A DNA stretch of 12,830 nucleotides from an uncultured Opitutaceae bacterium. GTDB taxonomy: Bacteria > Verrucomicrobiota > Verrucomicrobiae > Opitutales > Opitutaceae. The DNA is taken from NCBI GenBank assembly GCA_946482625.1, contig CAMLSH010000058.1, forward strand, positions 1-12,830, written 5' to 3'. Every line of letters starts with the position of its first letter. Positions within the stretch are counted from its first letter, which is position 1. Shown piece by piece: positions 1 to 7,524 of this stretch. The position numbers and the translations under genes were made by a program. The notes beneath the pieces are model-generated. The model ran no database searches. It was not told the origin of the DNA and was given only the letters and a program-made list of their open reading frames with translations.

Positions 1-1776
1 GACTGCTCCAACATGTGCCACGAATCGAGCGGCGTCGCGCTCGCTGAAACCATCGGCATCGGCAAAGGCACGGTCACGCTCGACGACTTCGAAAAAGCCG
101 ATGCGATCTTCATCGTCGGTCAGAATCCCGGCACGAATCACCCGCGCATGCTCGCAACGTTGCAGGCGGCGAAACGGCGCGGCACGCGCATCGTGAGCAT
201 CAATCCGCTGCCCGAGGCGGGCACGACAGGCTTCGTGAATCCGCAAGACCTGAAAAATCCGCTGCGCATTCCTGGCGTGTTGCTCGGTCGCGGCACGACG
301 CTCGCCGATCTGTGGCTGCCGGTGCGCATCGGCGGCGACATGGCTTTTTTTCAAGGCCTCATGAAAGAGCTGATCGACGAGGAAGCGCGCCGGCCCGGCG
401 AGGTGTTCGATCACGCCTTCATTCGCGAACACACGACGGGCTTCGACGTGCTCATCGCACACCTGCGCGCGGTAAACTGGGATGAACTCACGGCGGTGAG
501 CGGACTTTCCCGTGAGCAAATCCGCAGCGCCGTGGAAATCGCTCTGATGTCCAAAAACATCATCGTCTGCTGGGCGATGGGGCTTACGCAGCACAAACAG
601 GCGGTCGGTACGATTCAGGAGATCGTGAACTTCCTGCTCCTTCGCGGAAACATCGGACGACCCGGCGCGGGCGTGTGTCCAGTTCGTGGACACAGCAACG
701 TCCAGGGCGACCGCACCATGGGAATTTTCGAGCGGCCGTCGGCGTCGTTTCTCGACCGGCTGGCAGGCGAGTTTTCGTTTTCACCGCCGCGCGAGCACGG
801 CCTCGACGTCGTCGATTCGATCAAGGCGATGCACGCCGGAAACGTCCGCGTGCTCCTCGCGATGGGAGGAAATTTTCTCTCGGCCACGCCCGACACGGAG
901 TTTACCGCGGAGGCGCTTCGCCGTTGTTCGCTGACCGCGCAGGTTTCCACAAAGCTCAACCGCTCGCACCTGATCACGGGGCGCACGGCGCTGATCCTCC
1001 CCTGCCTCGGTCGCACCGAGATCGACTGGCAGGCGGCCGGCGAACAGTTCGTCACCGTCGAGGACAGCATGGGCATCATCAATTCGTCTCGGGGCAGTCT
1101 CGAACCTGCATCGGAGCATTTGCTCAGCGAACCGATGATCGTCGCCCGGCTCGCGACCGAGGTGCTCGGCACAAAAACGCCCGTGGACTGGCTCGCGCTC
1201 GCCGCGAACTACGACCGCATTCGCGATCGCATTGAGCGCGTGATCCCGGGCTTCGAGCGTTTTAACGAACGCGTGCGGATCGGCCCGTTTTATCTGCCCA
1301 ACGGTCCGCGCGATGCGCGAACGTTTGCGACGAAGTCCGGAAAAGCCGCGTTCACCACGCACACGGTCGTGCGGGAAGAAATCGCGCCCGGTCAGTTCGT
1401 GATGATGACGATCCGCACGCACGATCAGTTCAACACGACGATTTACGGACTCGATGATCGTTACCGCGGCGTGTTCAACGGACGGCGCGTGGTATTTCTG
1501 AACAAGGACGACATCGCCGCGAACGGCTGGATGCAGGGACAACTTGTCGATCTCACGAGTCACTTCCGCGGTGAGCAACGCATGGCGCCGAGCTTCATGA
1601 TCGCGCCGTACGATATTCCACGCGGCTGCGCGGCGACCTATTTCCCTGAGGCCAATGTGCTCGTGCCGATCGACAGTGTCGCCGAGCGCAGTAACACGCC
1701 GACCTCGAAGTACGTCGTGATCACGATCTCGCCATCGAAAGACGGAGTGCCGGCATGGAATGCACGCAAGGGTTAG
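1..1776 (+). CDS. FdhF/YdeP-family molybdopterin oxidoreductase, alpha subunit (5' partial)
   Basis: The reading frame is open from the first base (D-C-S-N before the first in-window Met at 13) and ends at TAG 1774-1776, giving 591 in-window residues. The family usually runs to about 750-780 residues, so roughly 170 N-terminal residues lie outside the window. Visible features, counted from the Met at 13, are as follows. NMCHESSG is at the very start, at the place where the Mo-ligand Cys or SeCys is expected. 'VGQNPGTNHPRM' is near 35-46. 'RGNIGRPGAGVCPVRGHSNVQGDRT' lies near 211-235, a bis-MGD cofactor-binding signature. A C-terminal molybdopterin-dinucleotide-binding domain covers about 460-575, with 'THDQFNTTIYGLDDRYRG' at 469-486. 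This pattern matches the formate-dehydrogenase-alpha-like group that includes E. coli YdeP. The true substrate of most members is unknown, so formate should not be assumed. No electron-transfer subunit or fdhD lies downstream; they could be upstream of the window. The gene converges on the GH3 gene. Confidence 0.9.
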   Translation, partial: DCSNMCHESSGVALAETIGIGKGTVTLDDFEKADAIFIVGQNPGTNHPRMLATLQAAKRRGTRIVSINPLPEAGTTGFVNPQDLKNPLRIPGVLLGRGTTLADLWLPVRIGGDMAFFQGLMKELIDEEARRPGEVFDHAFIREHTTGFDVLIAHLRAVNWDELTAVSGLSREQIRSAVEIALMSKNIIVCWAMGLTQHKQAVGTIQEIVNFLLLRGNIGRPGAGVCPVRGHSNVQGDRTMGIFERPSASFLDRLAGEFSFSPPREHGLDVVDSIKAMHAGNVRVLLAMGGNFLSATPDTEFTAEALRRCSLTAQVSTKLNRSHLITGRTALILPCLGRTEIDWQAAGEQFVTVEDSMGIINSSRGSLEPASEHLLSEPMIVARLATEVLGTKTPVDWLALAANYDRIRDRIERVIPGFERFNERVRIGPFYLPNGPRDARTFATKSGKAAFTTHTVVREEIAPGQFVMMTIRTHDQFNTTIYGLDDRYRGVFNGRRVVFLNKDDIAANGWMQGQLVDLTSHFRGEQRMAPSFMIAPYDIPRGCAATYFPEANVLVPIDSVAERSNTPTSKYVVITISPSKDGVPAWNARKG

Positions 1777-1789
1777 GCGATGGTTTGTT

Positions 1790-1905
1790 GAATCGCAAAG
1801 ACGCGAAGGCGCTGGGTTCAGAAGCAAAGGATCGAGCCGCGTCTAATCGAGGGGGCCGATGTTTTCTTCGCGCTCGTGCTTTGCGGCTTCGCGTCTTTGC
1901 GATTC
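1790..1905. repeat. Intergenic element bounded by perfect 19-bp inverted repeats
   Basis: The left arm GAATCGCAAAGACGCGAAG (1790-1808) is the exact reverse complement of 1887-1905. Inside, GCAAAG (1824-1829) can pair with CTTTGC (1879-1884), and GCG-type bases next to the outer arms extend the pairing imperfectly. The arms are built from near-repeats of an 8-9 base unit (cgcaaagac / gcgaaggcg). Translated, both strands give 'NRKDAK', a peptide seen widely in spurious database proteins from bacterial intergenic repeats of this kind. It sits between convergent genes, 13 nt after the oxidoreductase stop and 6 nt before the GH3 stop, so it could also act as a bidirectional transcription end. No transposase is present; a REP/MITE-like non-autonomous repeat is the likely nature. 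No clear target-site duplication was seen. Confidence 0.75.
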
Positions 1906-1911
1906 ATACCG

Positions 1912-4176
1912 TCACAATTCAAACTCGCCGCGTAAAGTCGCGGCGGAGCTGCCGCCGATCCAGACGTGGAACTTGCCGGGCTCGACGATATAGCGGCCCT
2001 CTTCGTTGAAGAAGCCGAGATCCTTGGCGGGCACGCTGAACGTAATCGTACGCTGCTCGCCTGTTTTGAGCGGTACACGTTCGAAGCCCTTTAGCTCACG
2101 CACCGGGCGCGTGATGCTGCCGACGAGGTCGCGCGTGTAGAGCTGGGCGATTTCCACGCCGTCGCGTGAGCCCGTGTTTTTAACCACGGCGGTAACCGTG
2201 AGCAAGCCGTCCAGACCGCCCGGCCCCACGACATGGAGATCCGAATACGCGAAGGTTGTGTAGCTCAGTCCATGGCCAAACGGGAATTCGGGCGTCGAGT
2301 GGACATCGATGAACTTGGAGAAATAGCCCTGCGGGTCTTGCGGCGTGCCCATCGGGATGCCGACGTTTTCCTTCTGCGGCGGGCGGCCGGTGTTGCGGTG
2401 ATTGTAGTAAACGGGGATCTGGCCGACGGTCCGCGGGAAACTCACCGTGAGTTTGGCCGAGGGGTTCGCCTTTCCCAACAGGAGATCGGAGAGCGCGGGG
2501 CCCGCCATGGTGCCGGGATGCCACGCGTAGAAGACGGCCTGCGCCTTCGCGAACTGCTCCGGGAAAACGAGCGGACGGCCGGCGAAGACGACGAGTACGA
2601 TCGGTTTTCCCGTCGCGGCGACTGCGTCGAAAAGTTTTTCCTGCGCGCCCGGAAGATTCAGGAATGCGCGTGAGCGCGCCTCGCCCGCGAGGTCGCGACC
2701 TTCGCCGACGCAGAGAACGACGAGGTCGGCTTTTTTTGCGGTTTTCACGGCGGCGGAGAAACCGTCGAAGGAGTCGTCGATGTCGCGCTTCGTGCCGGGC
2801 GCGTGGAGAATCTGGGTGTGCTCCCCGGCAGCGTCTTTCAGAGCGGCGAGCGGGGTGATTGTGTCGCCGGGATTGCTTTCGCAAAACCAGCAACCGCGCA
2901 TGTCGTCACCGCTGTCGGCGAGCGGTCCGATCACCGCGATGGATTTTGTGTTGGAGGAAAGCGGAAGGAGGCCGCGGTCGTTTTTGAGAAGCACGATGCT
3001 TTGCGTAGCGAGTTCGCGTGCGAGCTGGAGGTTTTCCGGCTTGAGGAGATTTTTGCTGGTGCGCGGCGTGGCTGGGTCGGTGAACGGCCTCTCGAAAAGT
3101 CCGAGCTGAAATTTCACGCGAAGTATCCGTCGCACGGCATCGTCGATCATCGCAGGCGTGAGTTCGCCTTTCTCGACGAGATCCGCGCCGTGATCCCGGA
3201 AGTGAGTTGAAACCATTTCCATGTCCACGCCCGCGCTCAGCGCGCGTTGAGCGGCCTGACGTCCGTCGACTGCGAAACCGTGCGGGATGAGTTCATCGAT
3301 CGACGTCCAGTCGCTGACCACGAAGCCGGTGAAGCCCCATTCGTCGCGCAGGATTTTGCGAAGCATGCGCGGATTGGCGGAGGTCGGCACGCCGTTGAGA
3401 TCGTTGAACGCGCTCATGTAGGTGAGCACGCCGGCGTCTTTGACGGCCTTGAACGCGGGCAGATAAAAATTCCTCAACTCCGTGTCAGGGATGAGCGTCG
3501 TGTTGTAGTCGCGCCCGGCTTCTGCGGCGCCGTAGCCGACGAAATGTTTTCCACACGCCGCCATGCTGGTCGGTGCGGCGAGATCGTCGCCTTGAAACCC
3601 GCGCACCATCGCGGCGCCGAGTCGCGAGGCGAGCAGCGGATCTTCGCCGACCGTTTCCGCGATGCGGCCCCAGCGGGCGTCGCGGCTCAGATCGATCATC
3701 GGGGCAAAGGTCCAGCGAATGCCTTCGGCCGTCGCCTCCTCGGCCGCGACGCGGGCGGCCTTTTGGACAAGATCCGGGTTCCAACTACACGACTGCGCCA
3801 GCGGGATCGGGAAAAGCGTGCGGTAGCCGTGAATCACATCGAGTCCGAAAAGCAGCGGAATCTTCAGGCGGCTTTCCTCGACGGCAATGCGCTGGAATTC
3901 TTCGACTTGTTCGCGGGTGGTCGCGTTGAGGATCGAGCCGAGCTCGCCTTTGCGGACAGATTCTTTCGTGGCGGCGATATGGTCCGCGTAGGGTTGGCGG
4001 CTGGCCTGACTCATCTGGCCGAGTTTTTCGGCGAGCGTCATGCGGCCGAGCAGTTCCTCAACGGCGACGTCGAGCGCCGCGCCGTTCGGAGTGGTGGACG
4101 CGGGTTGCGCAAGCAGGGAGAGGTGGAGTGACAGAGCGCCGACGGCGCCGAGCAAGGCGGGGAAGCGAGTACGCAT
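1912..4176 (-). CDS. bglX: Periplasmic beta-glucosidase, glycoside hydrolase family 3 (BglX-like)
   Basis: This is a secreted GH3 enzyme that removes terminal glucose, or related sugars, from beta-linked oligosaccharides. The ATG at 4174-4176 was chosen because it opens a signal peptide (MRTRFPALLGAVGALSLHLS). A GTG 14 codons upstream (4216-4218) would put charged residues before it. The product is 754 residues; E. coli BglX is 765. Numbered from this ATG, the TIM-barrel domain covers about 35-360, with 'KHFVGYG' at 210-216 and the nucleophile Asp289 in 'VVSDW'. The alpha/beta sandwich domain covers about 385-600, with the likely acid/base Glu499 in 'GEGRDLAGEARSR', as in BglX. A C-terminal fibronectin-III-like domain follows 'FPFGHGLSYTTF' (about 631-642) and runs to the end. 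All key residues are present. No SusC/D, transporter or other glycosidase neighbours it, so its polysaccharide context is unknown. No Shine-Dalgarno sequence precedes the ATG. Substrate choice (glucoside or xyloside) cannot be read from sequence alone. Confidence 0.93.
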   Translation of the reverse strand: MRTRFPALLGAVGALSLHLSLLAQPASTTPNGAALDVAVEELLGRMTLAEKLGQMSQASRQPYADHIAATKESVRKGELGSILNATTREQVEEFQRIAVEESRLKIPLLFGLDVIHGYRTLFPIPLAQSCSWNPDLVQKAARVAAEEATAEGIRWTFAPMIDLSRDARWGRIAETVGEDPLLASRLGAAMVRGFQGDDLAAPTSMAACGKHFVGYGAAEAGRDYNTTLIPDTELRNFYLPAFKAVKDAGVLTYMSAFNDLNGVPTSANPRMLRKILRDEWGFTGFVVSDWTSIDELIPHGFAVDGRQAAQRALSAGVDMEMVSTHFRDHGADLVEKGELTPAMIDDAVRRILRVKFQLGLFERPFTDPATPRTSKNLLKPENLQLARELATQSIVLLKNDRGLLPLSSNTKSIAVIGPLADSGDDMRGCWFCESNPGDTITPLAALKDAAGEHTQILHAPGTKRDIDDSFDGFSAAVKTAKKADLVVLCVGEGRDLAGEARSRAFLNLPGAQEKLFDAVAATGKPIVLVVFAGRPLVFPEQFAKAQAVFYAWHPGTMAGPALSDLLLGKANPSAKLTVSFPRTVGQIPVYYNHRNTGRPPQKENVGIPMGTPQDPQGYFSKFIDVHSTPEFPFGHGLSYTTFAYSDLHVVGPGGLDGLLTVTAVVKNTGSRDGVEIAQLYTRDLVGSITRPVRELKGFERVPLKTGEQRTITFSVPAKDLGFFNEEGRYIVEPGKFHVWIGGSSAATLRGEFEL

Positions 4177-4286
4177 GGTCAATCGGGGGTTCGCGAAACG
4201 TGGCCGAAGCTTCGACACACGAGAGCACGGAGTTGAGCACGGTCAACCACTGCGGGGAATTGAAGACGAAGGCGTATCCGTGGTGG

Positions 4287-4307
4287 AGCGGGCGCTCCGC
4301 GCCCGCT
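4287..4307. repeat. GC-rich perfect hairpin in the efflux-bglX spacer
   Basis: GCGGGCGC (4288-4295), loop TCC, GCGCCCGC (4299-4306) form an 8-bp stem that extends by one A-T pair to 9 bp. It lies about 80 nt downstream of the RND permease stop and about 110 nt upstream of the bglX start, both on the minus strand. No T-tract follows on either strand, so it is not a classic intrinsic terminator. It could be a dispersed palindromic repeat or an mRNA-stabilising stem. The rest of 4177-4387 holds no gene I can support. Confidence 0.5.
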
Positions 4308-4357
4308 GCGCGATGTCGAAGACCCCCCAAGCAAGAAATCGCGGACTATGCCGAAGC

Positions 4358-4376
4358 ACGCGCCGGGATGGCGCGT
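4358..4376 (-). terminator. Hairpin just after the RND permease stop; possible terminator without U-tract
   Basis: ACGCGCC (4358-4364), loop GGGAT, GGCGCGT (4370-4376) form a perfect 7-bp stem beginning 11 nt after the permease stop codon at 4388-4390. Its position suits a 3'-end structure of the efflux operon. On the minus strand the bases after it (tgcttcgg...) are not T-rich, so termination by this stem alone is uncertain. Confidence 0.35.
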
Positions 4377-4387
4377 TCCACCTCAAT

Positions 4388-7300
4388 CTACTTCACCAGC
4401 GCGGGCGTGTTCACTTCCTGCTCGATCTCCTCGGCTCGCTTCAAGCCGTGCGCGCTGGAGTGGCCGCTCACCTTCAAGACCAGTCTATCCACGAGCACAT
4501 AGAAGATCGGGATGACGAAGAGCGTCATGAATGTCGCGATGCTCAGACCGCCGACGATCACCAGGCCCATGGGATTGCGCGTCTCGGCGCCGGCGCCGCT
4601 GGCGAACGCGATCGGGACCGCGCCAAGCACGGTGGCGATCGAGGTCATGAGGATCGGGCGGAAGCGCAACGTGGCGGCCTCGAAGGCGGCGTCGAAGGCA
4701 TTTTTGCCTTTGATCTGAAGCTGGTTGGCGAACTCGACGATGAGGATGCCATTCTTCGCCACGAGGCCGATAAGCATGATCAAGCCGAAGCGGGAGAAAA
4801 GATTGTCGGTCATCGCCGTGCCGAAAAAGCGGGTGCAATAAAGCACGAGAATGCCGCCGGCCAGGGCGAGCGCGACGCCGGTGAAGATCGTGATCGGGTG
4901 TATCCACGATTCGAATTGCGCGGCGAGAATCAGGAAGGTGAACAGCAGCGCCAGGCCAAACAGCAGGTAGGTGCTGCTGCCGCTTTCGACGAATTCCCGC
5001 GTCTCGCCGTCCCAGGCAAACGAGTAACCGGCGGGGAGCAACGGCTTCACCTTTTCCTCCAGATAGGACACGCCGTCGCCAATGGTCATGCCGGTGGCCA
5101 GCTGGCCGGACACGGTGACGGAGCGCAGGCGGTTGAAGTGCGGGAAATTCTCCGGGACGACGCCTTCCTCGGCGGTGACGAGATTGCTGAGCTGCACCAG
5201 ATGGCCGTCGGTGGATTTAACGTAGAGGCGCGAGAGATCGTTGGGCGTGGAGCGGTCTGCGTCTTCGACCTGCACGATGACGTAGTACTGTTGGTTGCCG
5301 CGCTGGAACTGCGTCACCCGGCGGCCGCCGAGGAGGCTTTCCAAGGTCGTGGCGACCGCCGAGACCGGCACGCGGAGATCCGCGGCGCGGGCGCGATCTA
5401 TGCGGACGTTGAGCTGCGGTTTGGTGGGCGATGGATCGACGCGCGGGAGGATAAACACGGAGCTCTGGCGCATCTCGTCGGTGAGCTGAGCGCCGATTTG
5501 CTGGAGCTGGGAAAAATCGCTCCCGAGCAGCACCATCTCGACGCCACCCGCGCCGGCGCGACGGCTGCCGAGCGGACGTACAGGCGAGGCAAAGGTCTGG
5601 CCGCCGGTGATCTGACGGAATTTACCGCGCAGCTCGGCGAGGATTTCCTGCGTGCTGCGGTCACGTTCCTCCCAGACTTTGAGCGTAGAAAACGCGAACG
5701 CGCGCGAACCATCGCCCGTGCGGTGGAAGGTCCGGTCGATCTCGGGGATATCCAGGATCATCTGCTCCATTTGCGTGGAGTAGTGTTTCATGTACGCCGG
5801 CGTGGAGCCGACTGGCGGTATGAAGTTGGCGGTAAAAATGCCGCGGTCCTCGACGGGCGTGAGCTCGCGCTGGAGCTTCGTGTACAAAAAGAATCCGACC
5901 ACCGCGAACGCCAGCGCGACGCCGAGCACGAGCAGCGGTGCACGGAACGCGCCGCGCAGCATTTTTTCGAAGATGGCGTTCATCTTCACGAAAAACGGCT
6001 CCGTCTTTTCGTAGAGCCAGCCGTGGTGGATTTTCCCGTTCACCATGTTCTTTTTTAGCATCCGGGAACAGAGCATTGGCGTGAGCGTGAGCGCGACAAA
6101 CGCCGACACGAGCACCGCCACGGCGAGCGTGATGCCGAACTCGAAGAACAGGCGGCCTGTCTGTCCCGATTGAAACGCGACCGGCAGAAATACGGCGGCG
6201 AGCGTGAGCGTCGTGGCGATGACCGCGAAGGCCACTTCGCGCGCGCCATGGACGGCGGCGTGCAGCGGCTTCTCCCCTTCCTCGATGCGGCGATAGATGT
6301 TTTCCAGCATCACGATCGCGTCGTCGACTACGAGACCGACGGCGAGCACGAGGGCGAGAAGCGTGAGGACGTTGAGCGTGAATCCGAGCCAGCTCATGAT
6401 CGCGAACGCGCCGATGATCGAAACGGGAATCGCCAGCAGCGGGATGAAGGTTGCCCGCCAATCCCGCAGGAAAAGGAAGATCATCAAGATCACCAGGATG
6501 CAGGCTTCCCAAAGCGTCTTGTAGACCTCCTTCACCGATCGATCCACGAACACGCTGGTATCGTAACCGATGCCCACGTTGATACCCGCGGGCATCTCGG
6601 ACTGGATGACCGGGATCATCTCCTTCGCGGCGTTGGCGACGTCCAACAAGTTGGACTGCGTCTGCCGGAGGATCTGCACGCCGACGGTGGGACGACCCTT
6701 GTAATAAGACTCTCCGCGATAGTCTTCGGCGCCGAGTTCAACGCGGCCGACATCGGAAAATTTCACTTGGTAGTCGCCGCGCGTGGCGAGCACGAGGTGC
6801 TCGTAATCCACCGGCTCGGCCATATTGCCCTGGAGGCGGACGGGGAATTCGCGGGTGGCGGATTCGATGCGGCCGCCGGGGATATCCACATTCTGCTGAC
6901 GCAGGGCGCTCTCGATGTCGCCAACCGTCAGGCCATAAGCGGCGAGGCGATCGCTATCGACCCACAGCCGCATGGCGTAGCGCGGACCGCGGATGTTGAC
7001 GGCGCCGACGCCCGGGATGGTTTGCAGGCGGGTGAGCGCGATGCGTTCGACGATCTCGGTGATCTCGATGCGGGAGTGGCGGTCAGAGTTGAACGAGAGC
7101 GTCAGGATGGGGCTGGAATCGGCCTCGGTCTTGGAAACTTGGACGTTCTCGATCTCGTCGGGCAAGCGTCCTTGCGCGCGGGATACGCGGTCGCGCACGT
7201 CGTTGGCGGCCTCGTCGATGTTTCGGGCGAGCGTGAACTCGATGTTGATGCGCGAGCTTTCCTCGGCGGAGGTGGATTTGATGACGCGGATGCCGTCGAT

Positions 7301-7519
7301 CGAGGCGATTTCCTTTTCGAGCGGTTCAGTGACTTTCGTTTCGACGACCTCTGCCGATGCGCCGGGATACGACGTCTCAACGGAGACGGTCGGCGAATCG
7401 ATGTTCGGGTACTCGCGGACCGGCAGGCGCTGAAATGACAGGATGCCGAGCAGCACGATGAGAATCGACGCAACCAGGCAAATGACGGGGCGCCGGATAG
7501 AGAGGTCGGAGAGAATCAT
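4388..7519 (-). CDS. RND-family multidrug efflux permease (AcrB/HAE-1 type)
   Basis: This is a proton-driven inner-membrane pump subunit that would export drugs, dyes or other small amphiphilic molecules through a trimeric AcrB-like assembly. It has 1043 residues, the usual family length. TM1 is at about 11-29, followed by a periplasmic porter domain, with 'YPGASAEVVETKVTEPLE' at 51-68. TM2-TM6 lie between about 335 and 490. The proton-relay Asp pair is at 399-400 in 'GLVVDDAIVMLENI', equivalent to D407/D408 of AcrB. TM7 is at about 528-546, then the second porter domain. TM8-TM12 run from about 850 to 1015, with the relay Lys922 in 'GLVAKNGILIVEFAN', equivalent to K940. All relay residues are intact, so the pump should be functional. 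It starts 5 nt after the adaptor gene stop, with a good ribosome site inside that gene's end, so the two are one operon. No TolC-type channel gene is next to it. Substrates cannot be predicted; heavy-metal RND pumps carry different TM4 motifs and are less likely. Confidence 0.95.
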   Translation of the reverse strand: MILSDLSIRRPVICLVASILIVLLGILSFQRLPVREYPNIDSPTVSVETSYPGASAEVVETKVTEPLEKEIASIDGIRVIKSTSAEESSRINIEFTLARNIDEAANDVRDRVSRAQGRLPDEIENVQVSKTEADSSPILTLSFNSDRHSRIEITEIVERIALTRLQTIPGVGAVNIRGPRYAMRLWVDSDRLAAYGLTVGDIESALRQQNVDIPGGRIESATREFPVRLQGNMAEPVDYEHLVLATRGDYQVKFSDVGRVELGAEDYRGESYYKGRPTVGVQILRQTQSNLLDVANAAKEMIPVIQSEMPAGINVGIGYDTSVFVDRSVKEVYKTLWEACILVILMIFLFLRDWRATFIPLLAIPVSIIGAFAIMSWLGFTLNVLTLLALVLAVGLVVDDAIVMLENIYRRIEEGEKPLHAAVHGAREVAFAVIATTLTLAAVFLPVAFQSGQTGRLFFEFGITLAVAVLVSAFVALTLTPMLCSRMLKKNMVNGKIHHGWLYEKTEPFFVKMNAIFEKMLRGAFRAPLLVLGVALAFAVVGFFLYTKLQRELTPVEDRGIFTANFIPPVGSTPAYMKHYSTQMEQMILDIPEIDRTFHRTGDGSRAFAFSTLKVWEERDRSTQEILAELRGKFRQITGGQTFASPVRPLGSRRAGAGGVEMVLLGSDFSQLQQIGAQLTDEMRQSSVFILPRVDPSPTKPQLNVRIDRARAADLRVPVSAVATTLESLLGGRRVTQFQRGNQQYYVIVQVEDADRSTPNDLSRLYVKSTDGHLVQLSNLVTAEEGVVPENFPHFNRLRSVTVSGQLATGMTIGDGVSYLEEKVKPLLPAGYSFAWDGETREFVESGSSTYLLFGLALLFTFLILAAQFESWIHPITIFTGVALALAGGILVLYCTRFFGTAMTDNLFSRFGLIMLIGLVAKNGILIVEFANQLQIKGKNAFDAAFEAATLRFRPILMTSIATVLGAVPIAFASGAGAETRNPMGLVIVGGLSIATFMTLFVIPIFYVLVDRLVLKVSGHSSAHGLKRAEEIEQEVNTPALVK

Positions 7520-7524
7520 GGCCG

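Noticed and set aside
781..1827. A 348-codon minus-strand frame opposite the molybdopterin oxidoreductase
   Set aside because: The oxidoreductase frame has cofactor-binding motifs throughout; the opposite frame is Arg/His-rich and featureless.
1755..2078. Small open frames on both strands giving 'NRKDAK' peptides
   Set aside because: They are translations of the inverted-repeat element and of neighbouring gene ends, a known kind of spurious protein.
4218..4246. A sigma-70 promoter for bglX using TTGACC (4241-4246, minus strand)
   Set aside because: At 17-bp spacing the -10 hexamer would be CTCGTG, which does not resemble TATAAT.
4040..6058. A 672-codon open frame on the plus strand, running antisense to the bglX start and the RND permease
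   Set aside because: It lies fully opposite genes with clear motifs. Its product is dominated by Arg, Glu, Asp, His and Gly without any domain pattern, as expected of a GC-rich antisense frame.
6170..7438. A 422-codon plus-strand frame antisense to the RND permease
   Set aside because: It is a codon-shadow of the permease; the charged, repetitive composition has no recognisable fold.
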